Source: Planctomycetota bacterium
Lineage (GTDB): Bacteria; Planctomycetota; Planctomycetia; Gemmatales; Gemmataceae
DNA: 37,762 bases
Assembly (NCBI GenBank): GCA_016177925.1
Contig: JACOUH010000062.1
Location: 1-37,762 of the forward strand
Direction: 5' to 3'
Shown here: positions 1 through 9,735 of the stretch, piece by piece
How the letters are laid out: each line of letters starts with the position of its first letter
How positions within the stretch are numbered: the stretch's first letter is position 1
Position numbers and translations under genes: made by a program
The notes under the pieces: model-generated
The model's input: only the letters and a program-made list of their open reading frames with translations
Databases searched by the model: none
Told to the model about the DNA's origin: nothing

Positions 1-588
1 GAGGTCTGGAAGGCCATTGGCCCCGGCGGCGTCGAGCTGGCCGTCAAGATCATCAACCTCAGCGGCGACCAGGGCCTCCGCGAGTTCCGCGCCGTCCGCC
101 TGTTGCGGCGGCTGCGCCACCCCAACCTCGTCCCCCTCTTTGGCTTCTGGCTCAAGGACGACCGCGGCTACCTGATACTCGAAGGCAATGACGGGGCGAC
201 GCGCATGGCCGGGGCGGCGTCCGAGATGGTCATCGCCATGGGGCTGGGCGAGAAGAGCCTGTTCGACCGCCTCAAGGAGTGCAAGCGCGCCGGCGTCAAG
301 GGCATCCCGACCGTCGAGTTGCTCGACTACATCGAGGACGCCGCCCGCGCCATCGACTACCTCAACGAGCCGGCGCACGACCTCGGCCAGGGGCCCGTCG
401 GCATCCAGCACTGCGACATCAAGCCGGCCAACCTCCTCATCGTCGGCAACGCCGCCCAGGTCTGCGACTTCGGCCTGGCCCGCGTCCTGGGGGACCAGGT
501 CCGCGCCAGCACGGCGGGCGCACTGACGCCGGCCTACGTGGCGCCGGAGATGATCGAGAACAAGCCGTGCCGGCAGACCGACCAGTAG
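1..588 (+). CDS. Ser/Thr protein kinase domain 1, 5'-truncated and ended by in-frame TAG
   Basis: The frame is open from base 1, so the gene begins upstream of the window. The visible part is a Hanks-type kinase domain: the ATP-binding lysine of the VAIK motif (AVKII) at nt 46-48, the catalytic loop HCDIKPANLL with its Asp at 415-417 (HCD instead of HRD), DFGLA at 466, and the APE motif (VAPEM) near 538. Translation then meets TAG at 586-588 after CRQTDQ. The same frame continues beyond the stop with SLAITYYELRTGELPF, the rest of the same kinase fold, and runs into the 661-6762 gene. At this point the second kinase domain reads STDQYSLAITYY with a TAT codon, so the stop replaces a Tyr codon by a single base change. 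Either this is a real nonsense mutation or a sequence error in one giant tandem kinase gene. Confidence 0.85.
   Translation, partial: EVWKAIGPGGVELAVKIINLSGDQGLREFRAVRLLRRLRHPNLVPLFGFWLKDDRGYLILEGNDGATRMAGAASEMVIAMGLGEKSLFDRLKECKRAGVKGIPTVELLDYIEDAARAIDYLNEPAHDLGQGPVGIQHCDIKPANLLIVGNAAQVCDFGLARVLGDQVRASTAGALTPAYVAPEMIENKPCRQTDQ
586..588 (+). other. In-frame TAG splitting the tandem kinase gene
   Basis: TAG lies between TDQ and SLAITYY of kinase domain 1. The codon is Tyr (TAT, within 1516-1524) in the paralogous domain 2. Kinase-like sequence continues without a frameshift on both sides, so only one base separates the two annotated ORFs. No recoding element was recognised around it. Confidence 0.85.
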
Positions 589-660
589 TCGCTGGCGATT
601 ACCTACTACGAGCTGCGCACCGGCGAGCTGCCCTTCGCCGCCTGCGACCCGTCCACGGCG

Positions 661-3600
661 ATGCGCGCCCACCAGTCGGGCAACCTCGACTTCAGCAGCC
701 TGAGCCAGCCGGAACAGCGCGTCCTGCGCCGTGCCACTGCCCTGGACCCCAGCCAGCGCTATCCGACGACCGTGGAGATGGTGCAGGACCTGCGCAAGGC
801 GTCCACGTCGGCGAATCGACCGGCCAGCCAGGGCGAGATCTACATGGGCGGGCCGATCCAGCCGAACCAGGAACTGGTCCCCGGCCACAAGCTGGTCCGC
901 AAGATCGGCCAGGGCGGCTACGGCGAGGTCTGGGAAGGCGTCGCGCCGGGCGGCATCCGCTGCGCCTTCAAGGTCATCAGCAACCTCGACGGCTCGCAGA
1001 ACGTCCAGGAGTTCCGCGTCCTGGAGATGATGAAGGGCCTGGAGCACGACCACCTGATGGCGCTGCAGGCCTACTGGCTGCTCGACGCCGAGGGCCGAAT
1101 CCTGCCGGAGGGCCCCGAGGCCGACTCCGCTCGCGTCACTGCCACCATGCTCGTCATCCAGACGCAACTGGCGGCCAAGAACCTGGCGCAACGGCTCAAG
1201 GAGTGCCAGAACGCCGGCTGGCCGGGCATCCCGTCGCACGAACTGTTGCCATACGTGCGCCAGGCGGCCAGCGCCATCGACTACCTCAACGCGCCGCAGC
1301 ACCAGCTGGGTGACCGCGTCCTGTCGATCCAGCACCGGGACATCAAGCCGGAGAACATCCTGCTGTCGAGGCAGGGCAGCGTGAAGGTGTCCGACTTCGG
1401 CCTGGCGAAGATGGTCGAGGGGACGTCGGCGACCATTCACAGCAAAAGCCGTGGTCTGACCGCCGCCTATGCGGCGCCCGAGATGTTCAAGGGCCTGGTG
1501 ACGCGCTCGACGGACCAGTATTCGTTGGCGATTACCTACTACCGGCTGCGCACCAGCAAGTTGCCGTTTGATCCGAACCAGCCGCTATTCAGCATGATGC
1601 TGGTGCATACCGAGGGGCGGCTCGACTTCGGCCTGTTGAGCCTGGCCGAGCAGGAGGTGCTCCAGCGCGCCACCAAGGTCAACCCCGACGACCGCTGGCC
1701 GAGCTGCCTGGACATGGTCGCGGCGCTGGAGATGGCGCTGGGCGTGCGGCCGGACACGGCCTCGCAGTTTTCCTTGGCCCTGTCGACCTCGGGCCCGCCG
1801 CCGGTGGTGGCCGGCGAGCCGACCCGCGTCGTCGCCACCATCATTCCGTCCGGCGACAAGATCCCTCCAACCATGGCGCCCTCGACGCCGGTGGGGACGG
1901 CGCCGCTGCCGTCGACCCTCGCTCCGCAGGTGCCAGCACCGCCGATCCTTGCTCCGCAGGTGCCCGAGCCGCCGGCAGCGCCCGTGGCACGGGTGGTGGT
2001 GCCGGCGACGCTGCCGCCGACGCAGAACCCCCACGTCCCTCGCCCCGGTCCCGCTCCGGCACCGACTCCGGCGACGGCGTCAAACCTGAAGGAACAGGCG
2101 CCAGATCCGCAGGGACTCCCGCCGACCCTACCGCCGACCCTGCACCCGAGCATCTCGCGTCCCGTGCGCTCTCCCGCGCTACAGACGCCGCCGCCTCTGG
2201 CTCCCCCCCTTCCACCCTCACCTGCTCCGCCGGCCCGGGGCACCCGCGACAGCGGGTCGGGCGAATCGAAGCCGACGCAGCTGGCGTCGATAGGCGAGTT
2301 CGACAGCAGTTCGGAGCACCCGCTGCTGCCGGGCGCGCATGGGGAAACGAACGTCACGCTGACCCGCGTCAAGCAGGCCAAGTCGAGGATGGTCGTGCCG
2401 CTCGCGGCCGACCTGGAACCAGTGGATGATGTCGACCCGGCGATCCTCGACGAGGTCCTCCGTGCGGGAGAGGAGACGGCGACCGACGATGTGGTGCTCG
2501 ATGCGCCGCCCGAGGAATCCGACAAGATCGCCCGGGCGCGTCAACAGCGGAGGCGGTTGGCCAAGATCGTCGGGGGCAGTCTCGCAGCCACGATCCTCGG
2601 CTACCTTCTCGTGTACATCCTGACCCCCGGGCCGCAAGAAACTTCCGAACAGATCGTTCTTCGGATTCACGAACACATGGATCGGGGAGACTTCGCCCGA
2701 GCCCTGGATGAAACGGATGACGCGAACCTCGAGGACGAAGTCAAGCAGAAACTGCGTGAGGAGGGCATCGACCGCTGGCTTGCTCGGGTGCCGGAGCTAA
2801 CGACGGAAAACGTGGACAAAATCCTTGAGCAATTGGAGGAAATTCGGGGACACGGCGGCAAGGATCACGAGGCCTTTGAGAAGCGGTTTTCGGCCGCTCG
2901 CAGGCAGCATTTGCTGATCGAGGCAGGACAATTGCTGGACAAGCAACAGTTCGTGAAAGCCTACGAGTTGCTGTCGAAGCCCGAAATGAGCGGCAAGCAG
3001 GGAGACGAACTTCGGAGTCGGCTCTGGACGGCCTGGGTCGCCGACGCGGACCAGAAGTGGGGGAATAAGGACTTCAGCGCGGCCCTCGAAGCCGCCAAGG
3101 CGATCGTGGAGAGGAATCCCAGCGACGCCAGGGCAAAGAAAATCAAGGAAAAGGTTCAGGCCAAAATCGCCGAGATCCAGGACAAGGTGAAAAAACACCT
3201 GGACGACAAGAAGTTCGCGGTCGCCTACGACTACGCAAAACAGAGTTGGCCGCTGAACAGGGGCCTGCGCGACGAGGTCCTCCGCGCAGGCCATGACTGG
3301 GCTCGGCAATTACTCGACGCGAAGAAGTACGAGGAAGCGAAGAAGATTGCCGAGGAGGTGCGGAGCAAGGAGCCAGACCATGAAGGGGCGGCAGCCGTCG
3401 TAAAGGAAGCCGGACAGGCCCTCCTGTGTCAGTCAGTGGAGGAACAGATCGCCAACGGGGCGACAAACGACTACAAGGGCTATCAGGAGGCCGCGACCAC
3501 ACTGCAAGACCCGCGACAAGATTTCAAGGAGGCGGACCGCAAGGCGTTGCTGGAGAAATTGGAGCAGGTCTGGTTAGGGGTGGTTCGGAACGAGCCGAAC

Positions 3601-6600
3601 GCCGACAAAAAACTGAAGGGCTTCGACCGGATAATCGCCAGCCTCGGCAGCAAGAAGGCGAAGGATGCGAAACAGGCATGGATCGACGGCGCAGCGACGG
3701 AAGACGAGGTCGCGAGTGCCTTCCGGCTCAACAACCTCGATCCGATGGAGTTCAAGGATTGCAACAAGAGGCTCGACGAACTCATGGGCCGGGCGGCCGG
3801 GCCCCTCCGCGGGCGGGTCGCGACGCTCCAGACGCTGGTTCGTCTGGCGGAGGACAGCACGCAGGACCCAACCAGCGACGCGCTGAACAAGTTTTTCGAC
3901 CTTGCCAAAGACACGAAAGTCAGCAAGGCGGGCAGGGAGAATCTCGACGCCACCTACGCCCTGCTTCTGGACCAGCGTGTCGAGAAGCGGATCGCGACCG
4001 TCCTCGACAAGAAGGGCCGGGCAAAGCTGCTGCAGGAGTGCAACAAGGGAGGGAATACGGTTGGTATCTGGGCGCTGGCTTACCGTGTCGAGGGCCTGAT
4101 TGAGATGAGCCGCGCCAAGGAACCGGTGAGCCTGACGGAACTGGAGAACGCTCAGAAGGCACTGCAGGAGCGTCGCCCCCTCGGCCAGGAGTCCGCTTAC
4201 GTCCGCTTCGTTCGTGCTCTGAACAAATGGTCGGCGAGTGAGAATGATGCTCCGGAAGCTGCGAAGGAAATGGTCAGTGTGTTCGGTGCCGGCAACATTC
4301 CAGAGGAACTACGGCAACCTGAGCGGAAGGAGCTTGCTCGCCGGGTGCTGGCTGCGGGGGTTAAGAAGTTTCGCGACAGCGGCAACCTGGAGCAACCCTT
4401 CGGGACGGCAGACAACGCCGACGCGGTCCTGCGCTGGTTACAAACGGCCGAGCGCCTCTCAGACGGCAAACTGGAGCCCAAGGACCAGACGAACCTGGCG
4501 CTGGCCACCTGGTATGAGAGCGGCAATACTAACCGGTCCGAAGCTGGCAAATTGGCGCTGAAAGCGCTTGAGCAAGAGCAGTCTCCTCTTGACGTGCTGC
4601 TGCTGCGTGTCCTCCACGCCCGCTCGTGCGAAAAAAATCCTGTGGGGCGGCTCGACAGTTATGTCGAGGCGCTGAAACCTGCCCACCTTCTACTCAAGGG
4701 AAAACAGGGCGACAAGGTCGCTGAGTATCTTTTCACCAACCTGTTGGCACCTGCCCTGGACAAGCAAGGGGAGTTTCTCGGCACAACAGCGGAGGAGGAA
4801 CTTCGCGACCGCTTCGCCCGCCTGTGCGCTGGCCTGGCCCGCCTGCTCAAGGAAAATGTGAAGACCTGGTCCAACCTCATGGCTCCGGGCGGCAAGGAGC
4901 CGCTGCTCAAGAGCGGGCCGGTGAAGACGGCCGTGCAACTCTACGAACAGGCCGCCAAGCTGGCGAGCAAGGATGCAAACAAAGCGGAGTATCTGGCCTA
5001 CCAGGGCTTCATCTACAACCAACTGCCCGACCCAGATGCCAAGGAACTCCATCGCTTAGCAGAGGAAGCGACGCGGCTGGCCCGCCAGTATGTGGGTGCT
5101 ATTGGCCTGCGCGGCATTGCTCTGGTGCGCGAGGCCGAGCCGAAAGAGGACTACGCCGAGAAACTCAAGATCCTCGACGAGGCAAACACCGCCCTCGGCA
5201 ATGCGCTTTGGGCTTGTGCAAACCTCCCTCCGGAGCAGCGGCAAGAGTGGGAGCCCCTCCTGAACCGTGGCAAGGCCGGCGCTTGCCTGAAACTGGCTAT
5301 TTATGTGCAGGACCCAACGAAGCAAAAAGACTATCTGGACCAGGGGACTGCCAGCATCCAGAAGGTGCTGGACAAGGACAAGCAAGACCTGGAAGCCTCG
5401 GAGACCTACGGTCTGCTTCTGGAAGACTACGAATACCTGAATGTAAAGACGGGGCAATACCAGCCAGCCTGCGATGCCCTTGAGAAAGCGCGGGACATCA
5501 ACAGCAAGGTCGGCGGCAAGACGAGCCCGTGGCTGGGGAGTGGACGAACCCGTGTCAAGTGGGCCAAGGCCGTTTATAAGAGAGATGCCAAGTCACCGCA
5601 GGTCGACGCATTGTTGGCCGCGGCGGACGATGACCTGGGTGAGGTCACCAAGTATTCCGGCAAGACGGTGTCAGCGGTGGAGGCCTATTACTGGCTTGGC
5701 GAGGGCCATTCTCTGAAGGATTTCCGCGGTGCGGAGGAGGCGTTCAAAGCGGGAGTCCAGCTGGCGAAGGATCTCAAGTCCCGGGTCTGGGAGGATCTTT
5801 GCCTCACCGGCTGGACCGAGATGGCCTATGCTCGGGCTCTGGATCGCAGTAACCGGAAAGCACTCGGCGCCGAAGATGCGATCCAGTATGCCGAGGAGCG
5901 GGCGAAGGATCTGGAGCGGTTCAACAAGGCCAGGGCAACCTTTTACGAGGTAGCCTTGCTCCGCAGTCGCTACTTCCCGAAAGGGGAATACCCTCCCCGG
6001 TCCGAAGAGCTCAAGCTGCTGGACGGCGAGTGGCTGAAAAAAGGCCGACTGCAGGACGCCTTGTGGCGCGCCCTCCTCCTGGTCGATCGGGCGGAGACGC
6101 GCTTTGGCAGCCTTGGTGCCAAGCCCGAGGACGATCCCGACGCGCTGCGGCAGGTCTACGACGATGCTCAGCTGGCTCTCAACCTGGCCAAGCAAGGCAC
6201 GATTCCCTCGGTCACCAAGGGCCAGGCGCACGGGTTCGTTGGCCTGGCCTGCTGGTATGCGGCGGAAGCGAAGAATGTGACCCCGGCGCAGAAACAGCAG
6301 TACATACAAGAGGCCATTCCCGAACTGCGTCAGGGGACCCTCCTTGCCCCGAAAGGAACTACCGCCTGGCTGTGGAAGTTGTCGCTGGCGTCCCTCCGCG
6401 TGACTGAGAAGGGAGGGACGGAGGCAGAGCAGGCCGACCGCATCGACGAAGTCAGCCGCAACTTCGAGGAGGCCGATCGGGACATGCCGAAGGACCCCAC
6501 GATTCGGGCGCGCTACTCGTGGCTCCCTGGGTATCGTGACAAGATTAACAAGGAGGCCCTGACCAAGCTGCAAGAGACAGTCAGCAACGAGCCCCGGGCT

Positions 6601-6762
6601 CAGACTGCTTGGCGCTGGCACTGGCGAGTTGCCGAACTTCTTCGCGACGATAAGAAGGAGGAGGCCCTGACGAACGCACGCGAGGCGCTGAAAAAGATTC
6701 CGAAAGACGCCCCCCACCACCAGCGCCAGCGCATCGAGGAACTCGTGAAAGGGCTCGAGTAA
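661..6762 (+). CDS. Ser/Thr protein kinase with transmembrane helix and long TPR-like C-terminal region
   Basis: 2,033 residues from ATG 661; an internal ATG at 844, just before kinase domain 2, is an alternative start. Residues 1-60 are the C-terminal lobe of kinase domain 1. Kinase domain 2 has the glycine loop KIGQGGYGEVWEG (about 81-93), ATP lysine K104, HRDIKPEN with catalytic D227, DFGLA at 245 and APEM near 273, so it should be active. A Pro-rich linker (about 375-530) leads to one predicted transmembrane helix (about 636-656, IVGGSLAATILGYLLVYIL). After it come about 1,370 residues of alternating charged helices with TPR-like A/L/Y spacing, likely a protein-interaction platform on the far side of the membrane. 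Tandem kinase plus repeat architecture is common in Planctomycetota. The substrate is unknown. Upstream coding continuity is broken only by the TAG at 586. Confidence 0.9.
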   Translation: MRAHQSGNLDFSSLSQPEQRVLRRATALDPSQRYPTTVEMVQDLRKASTSANRPASQGEIYMGGPIQPNQELVPGHKLVRKIGQGGYGEVWEGVAPGGIRCAFKVISNLDGSQNVQEFRVLEMMKGLEHDHLMALQAYWLLDAEGRILPEGPEADSARVTATMLVIQTQLAAKNLAQRLKECQNAGWPGIPSHELLPYVRQAASAIDYLNAPQHQLGDRVLSIQHRDIKPENILLSRQGSVKVSDFGLAKMVEGTSATIHSKSRGLTAAYAAPEMFKGLVTRSTDQYSLAITYYRLRTSKLPFDPNQPLFSMMLVHTEGRLDFGLLSLAEQEVLQRATKVNPDDRWPSCLDMVAALEMALGVRPDTASQFSLALSTSGPPPVVAGEPTRVVATIIPSGDKIPPTMAPSTPVGTAPLPSTLAPQVPAPPILAPQVPEPPAAPVARVVVPATLPPTQNPHVPRPGPAPAPTPATASNLKEQAPDPQGLPPTLPPTLHPSISRPVRSPALQTPPPLAPPLPPSPAPPARGTRDSGSGESKPTQLASIGEFDSSSEHPLLPGAHGETNVTLTRVKQAKSRMVVPLAADLEPVDDVDPAILDEVLRAGEETATDDVVLDAPPEESDKIARARQQRRRLAKIVGGSLAATILGYLLVYILTPGPQETSEQIVLRIHEHMDRGDFARALDETDDANLEDEVKQKLREEGIDRWLARVPELTTENVDKILEQLEEIRGHGGKDHEAFEKRFSAARRQHLLIEAGQLLDKQQFVKAYELLSKPEMSGKQGDELRSRLWTAWVADADQKWGNKDFSAALEAAKAIVERNPSDARAKKIKEKVQAKIAEIQDKVKKHLDDKKFAVAYDYAKQSWPLNRGLRDEVLRAGHDWARQLLDAKKYEEAKKIAEEVRSKEPDHEGAAAVVKEAGQALLCQSVEEQIANGATNDYKGYQEAATTLQDPRQDFKEADRKALLEKLEQVWLGVVRNEPNADKKLKGFDRIIASLGSKKAKDAKQAWIDGAATEDEVASAFRLNNLDPMEFKDCNKRLDELMGRAAGPLRGRVATLQTLVRLAEDSTQDPTSDALNKFFDLAKDTKVSKAGRENLDATYALLLDQRVEKRIATVLDKKGRAKLLQECNKGGNTVGIWALAYRVEGLIEMSRAKEPVSLTELENAQKALQERRPLGQESAYVRFVRALNKWSASENDAPEAAKEMVSVFGAGNIPEELRQPERKELARRVLAAGVKKFRDSGNLEQPFGTADNADAVLRWLQTAERLSDGKLEPKDQTNLALATWYESGNTNRSEAGKLALKALEQEQSPLDVLLLRVLHARSCEKNPVGRLDSYVEALKPAHLLLKGKQGDKVAEYLFTNLLAPALDKQGEFLGTTAEEELRDRFARLCAGLARLLKENVKTWSNLMAPGGKEPLLKSGPVKTAVQLYEQAAKLASKDANKAEYLAYQGFIYNQLPDPDAKELHRLAEEATRLARQYVGAIGLRGIALVREAEPKEDYAEKLKILDEANTALGNALWACANLPPEQRQEWEPLLNRGKAGACLKLAIYVQDPTKQKDYLDQGTASIQKVLDKDKQDLEASETYGLLLEDYEYLNVKTGQYQPACDALEKARDINSKVGGKTSPWLGSGRTRVKWAKAVYKRDAKSPQVDALLAAADDDLGEVTKYSGKTVSAVEAYYWLGEGHSLKDFRGAEEAFKAGVQLAKDLKSRVWEDLCLTGWTEMAYARALDRSNRKALGAEDAIQYAEERAKDLERFNKARATFYEVALLRSRYFPKGEYPPRSEELKLLDGEWLKKGRLQDALWRALLLVDRAETRFGSLGAKPEDDPDALRQVYDDAQLALNLAKQGTIPSVTKGQAHGFVGLACWYAAEAKNVTPAQKQQYIQEAIPELRQGTLLAPKGTTAWLWKLSLASLRVTEKGGTEAEQADRIDEVSRNFEEADRDMPKDPTIRARYSWLPGYRDKINKEALTKLQETVSNEPRAQTAWRWHWRVAELLRDDKKEEALTNAREALKKIPKDAPHHQRQRIEELVKGLE

Positions 6763-6769
6763 CGGGGTG

Positions 6770-6799
6770 GGGCTCGCCGGGATTCGGGCGAGCCCTTCT
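6770..6799 (+). terminator. Hairpin after the kinase gene
   Basis: GGGCTCGCC (6770-6778) pairs with GGCGAGCCC (6787-6795) across an 8-nt loop, seven bases after the kinase stop codon and followed by TTCTC. It resembles a factor-independent terminator with a poor U tract. Confidence 0.5.
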
Positions 6800-7188
6800 C
6801 CGATCCCGCCAAGCCTTCTCTGGCAGGTTGGGCAAGAGAAAAGGGTTGTATGCTTCCTGTCGTCCCTCTTCTCCCGTGCCAGCCGCTCTTGACGTCACAA
6901 TCCATATTCCCGCGCCGGCGGACCTGCCGAAAAAAAGAGTTATAACCGGAGCAAGGGGCTGACAGGTCTTGCGTATTCGTCCAGGATGCGCTGGCCGTCC
7001 CCCACGGTCGGCCTCTCGTGTGACTTCGTCCGCACGCGGCCCGTTCAGTTCCAGCACCCGGGTCTGCCGCGCCGGGTCGACGAAGGAGCGCCACGAGGAA
7101 GCCGCCGACTGGGCCAGAGTAAAGAAAACTCTGGTGGCGGGCTCTAACCGGCCTGAAGTGCATTCCCGGCCAAGGAGGGCCGATTCCC
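6800..7188 (+). promoter_or_regulatory. Non-coding leader of the TonB-dependent receptor gene
   Basis: No convincing gene lies in this stretch. It holds an AT-richer patch (6930-6947, including TATAAC), a small hairpin CCAGAGT-aaagaaa-ACTCTGG at 7114-7134, and a strong ribosome-binding site AAGGAGG at 7172-7178 placed ten bases before the receptor ATG. A regulatory leader is possible. No known riboswitch class, including cobalamin, could be recognised. Confidence 0.35.
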
Positions 7189-9642
7189 ATGCGCCGTGCG
7201 TTTTCCTTCCGCAAATACTTTCTCGCCCCATCCGTCATGGGCGCGTTCTGGATCGCCACCGCGGGCCAATCCTCCCAACCGCCCCGGGCCGGTGCCATTG
7301 CTGACCCGAACCTGCAACAGGTTCAGCAGCCAGACCAACCGCCGCCAACCCCTCAGCCGCCACCAACTCCTCAGCCACCGAGCGCCCCAGGCGGGGCACC
7401 TGTGGCTCCGGGCCTCCCCGGCGGTTTTGTCCCGCCCGGGGCTGAGGCTCCCGCCATGTCCTCCGGAGGCGCTGCTGCCGGCGCTGGCACCCCCGTCGTG
7501 CCTGGCGGTGCCGCTTCCTCGGCCGTCAACGCTGGCGACGTCGCTGGCCTGCTGCAGCGCTCCACCGCTGCCACTGGCGTCGAGGTGCAGCAGCGCAACG
7601 CCGTCGTCGCTGACCCGCGCGTCCGCGGCTACCACGTCGGCCAGCTCGTCACCTACGGCGACGGCGGCTTCTTCTTCCCCGCCCGCCAGGACCTCGATAC
7701 CGCTGTCAGCAAGTTCGACCCGCGCTCCGTCAGCAGCGTCACCGTTATCAAGGGCCCCTACAGCGTCCGTTACGGGCCGGGACTCTCCTTCATCGACATC
7801 ATCAGCGCCGATACCCCGCGCTACAAGGACGGCTTCCTGGTCGAGGGCCGCACCAGCTACGGCTACCAGACCAACGGTGAACGCCAATCCTTCCTGCAGT
7901 CCCTCCAGGGCGGCGACGCCGACTGGGGCTTCCGCCTCTCCTACGACACTCGCTTCGGCAATGACTACCATGCCGGCGATGGCCGCGATGTGCCGTCCAG
8001 CTACTACTCGCAGACCGTCAACTTCGCCCTGGGTTACAACTTCTCCGAAGACCACAAGCTCGAGTTCAAGGCGCTGCGCCTCTACCAGCACAACGTCGAG
8101 TTCGCCGGCCTCTTCTTCGACATCGGCCGCCTCAATACCGAGGCCTACAGCGTTCGCTACACCCTCAACAACCAGCCGATGTGGGACCGCTTCAACGTCG
8201 ACGCCTGGTACAACTACACCGGCGCCGTCGGCGACACGCACCAGGGTGCCAAGCAGGCCTTCCTGAACACCTTCCTGTCCGGCCCGAACAACTTCAACGC
8301 GCCCATCCAGGACTTCTCCAAGACCAGTTTCAACGACGCCTCGTTCGGCTACCGCGCCCTCATGGGCTGGGGCGAAAAGGACTGCTGGCAGGTCAACGTC
8401 GGCACCGACTTCAACTACCTGCGCAACCACCTGTCGGAGTACATCCGGCTGCTGCAACTCGCCGGCCCGAACCCCGGTATCGGCCCCGCCACCGATCCCC
8501 TGTTGCAGCAGAACCTCGGCATCCCGCAGTCGCACCTCGCCGACCCCGGCATCTTCGTCGACGCTACCCTGCCCCTGACCAAGCGCCTGACGATCAACGG
8601 CGGAGCCCGGCAAGACAACGTCTTCACGACCGGCGCCAACCGCACCGTCACGGGCAACATCCTCGTCACGCCGGGGGCCGTCAACAACCCCCTGGCCGCC
8701 GCCCAGGTCAGCCCGATCGCCGGCCCGGCCTTCCTGGTCCCGGCGCCGGGGGCGACCAGTTTCGATCCGATCCTCTTTTCGACTAAGCCGACGACCAACG
8801 ACCTGTCGCGGCACTTCGATACCCGGGCTGCCTACGTCACCGCCGACTACAAGATCGACGAGCACCTGACAGGCTACGTCAAGTACGGCTATGCAGAGCG
8901 CCCGCCGACCCTGACCGAGTTGTATGCCGCCGGACCGTTCGTCGCCGTGTTGCAGCAGGGCCTCAACCGCCTTGTCGGCGATCCCAATCTCAAGGCGGAA
9001 AAGGACAACCAGGTCGACGCCGGCCTGTTCGGCAACTACGACAACGTCCGCTTCGGGGCGTCCGGCTTCTACGCGTTCATCAACAACTACATTACCTTCG
9101 ACCAGAACAAGGTCGGGCCGGGCATCTCCCAGGTGGTCTTCACCAACACCGACCTGGCGACGCTGGCCGGCGGCGAGCTGTTCGCCGACGTCGACCTGAC
9201 CGGCTACCTGACGCCGTTCCTCACGGTCAGCTACGTGCAGGGCCGCGACCGCACCCACGTCGACACCCGGCGCCCGGCCGGCCTGGTCAGCAGCCGCACT
9301 TTCATCGACACCGAGCCGCTCCCTGGGATCTCGCCTTTGGAGATCCGCAGTGGCTTCCGGCTGCACGAAGCGACCGTGCGGCCGCGCTGGTCCGTTGAAT
9401 TCCTGGCTCGCAGCGTGTTGGGACAGAACCTGATCGCCGCCAGCCTGAGCGAGTTGCCGACGTCGGGCTTCACCATCTTCGACGTGCGCGCTTTCTGGCA
9501 GATCACCGATCAGGTGTTGCTGACCGGCGGTGTCGAGAACATCGGCGACAAGTTCTACCGCGAGCATCTCGACCCGCGCTCCGGCGACCAGCTGTTCCGC
9601 CCCGGCACCAACGCCTACGCCGCCGTCGAGGTGAAATACTAA
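7189..9642 (+). CDS. TonB-dependent outer-membrane receptor
   Basis: 817 residues from ATG 7189, with AAGGAGG ten bases upstream. The N-terminus has a basic start (MRRAFSFRKYF) and a hydrophobic stretch consistent with a Sec signal peptide ending near residue 25. A low-complexity Pro/Gly/Ala region follows (about 40-110). The plug domain spans about 115-215 and includes a VTVIKGPYSVRYGPG-type segment. The remainder is a long run of amphipathic, aromatic-rich beta strands ending in AAVEVKY, whose terminal aromatic residue fits outer-membrane barrel insertion. Receptors of this family take up siderophores, cobalamin, sugars or other large solutes using TonB energy. The ligand cannot be told from sequence, and no TonB box or partner transporter genes are visible nearby. 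It is followed by a palindromic repeat that may terminate transcription. Confidence 0.9.
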   Translation: MRRAFSFRKYFLAPSVMGAFWIATAGQSSQPPRAGAIADPNLQQVQQPDQPPPTPQPPPTPQPPSAPGGAPVAPGLPGGFVPPGAEAPAMSSGGAAAGAGTPVVPGGAASSAVNAGDVAGLLQRSTAATGVEVQQRNAVVADPRVRGYHVGQLVTYGDGGFFFPARQDLDTAVSKFDPRSVSSVTVIKGPYSVRYGPGLSFIDIISADTPRYKDGFLVEGRTSYGYQTNGERQSFLQSLQGGDADWGFRLSYDTRFGNDYHAGDGRDVPSSYYSQTVNFALGYNFSEDHKLEFKALRLYQHNVEFAGLFFDIGRLNTEAYSVRYTLNNQPMWDRFNVDAWYNYTGAVGDTHQGAKQAFLNTFLSGPNNFNAPIQDFSKTSFNDASFGYRALMGWGEKDCWQVNVGTDFNYLRNHLSEYIRLLQLAGPNPGIGPATDPLLQQNLGIPQSHLADPGIFVDATLPLTKRLTINGGARQDNVFTTGANRTVTGNILVTPGAVNNPLAAAQVSPIAGPAFLVPAPGATSFDPILFSTKPTTNDLSRHFDTRAAYVTADYKIDEHLTGYVKYGYAERPPTLTELYAAGPFVAVLQQGLNRLVGDPNLKAEKDNQVDAGLFGNYDNVRFGASGFYAFINNYITFDQNKVGPGISQVVFTNTDLATLAGGELFADVDLTGYLTPFLTVSYVQGRDRTHVDTRRPAGLVSSRTFIDTEPLPGISPLEIRSGFRLHEATVRPRWSVEFLARSVLGQNLIAASLSELPTSGFTIFDVRAFWQITDQVLLTGGVENIGDKFYREHLDPRSGDQLFRPGTNAYAAVEVKY

Positions 9643-9663
9643 CCTGGATAGCGGCTCCGGGCT

Positions 9664-9723
9664 GATTAGCCTGACGCGCCAGCGAGGGTTTCCTTCAATC
9701 CTCGCTGGCGCGTCGGGCTAATC
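9664..9723. repeat. Palindromic repeat family A, copy 1
   Basis: GATTAGCCTGACGCGCCAGC and its reverse complement form arms of about 24 bp around a short loop, with one mismatch (CCTG versus CCCG). It lies between the convergent receptor gene and the small minus-strand ORF, so it could act as a bidirectional terminator. Confidence 0.85.
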
Positions 9724-9735
9724 GGGCTCCCGACG

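Noticed and set aside
586-588. TAG read as pyrrolysine or programmed readthrough
   Set aside because: No catalytic need for a special residue at a Tyr position, no stem-loop recognised downstream, and no pyl genes in view; mutation or sequence error is simpler.
1539-2525. 328-codon minus-strand frame opposite the Pro-rich kinase linker
   Set aside because: Arises from the GC-rich Pro/Ala linker; the plus strand connects kinase domain and transmembrane helix in one frame.
6930-7140. Cobalamin riboswitch before the TonB receptor
   Set aside because: The conserved B12-box core could not be found; only a generic hairpin is visible.
7144-9567. 807-codon open frame on the minus strand opposite the TonB receptor
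   Set aside because: High-GC shadow frame; the plus strand encodes a signal peptide, plug and barrel with a good ribosome site, and the minus translation is low-complexity Val/Gly/Asp/Arg.
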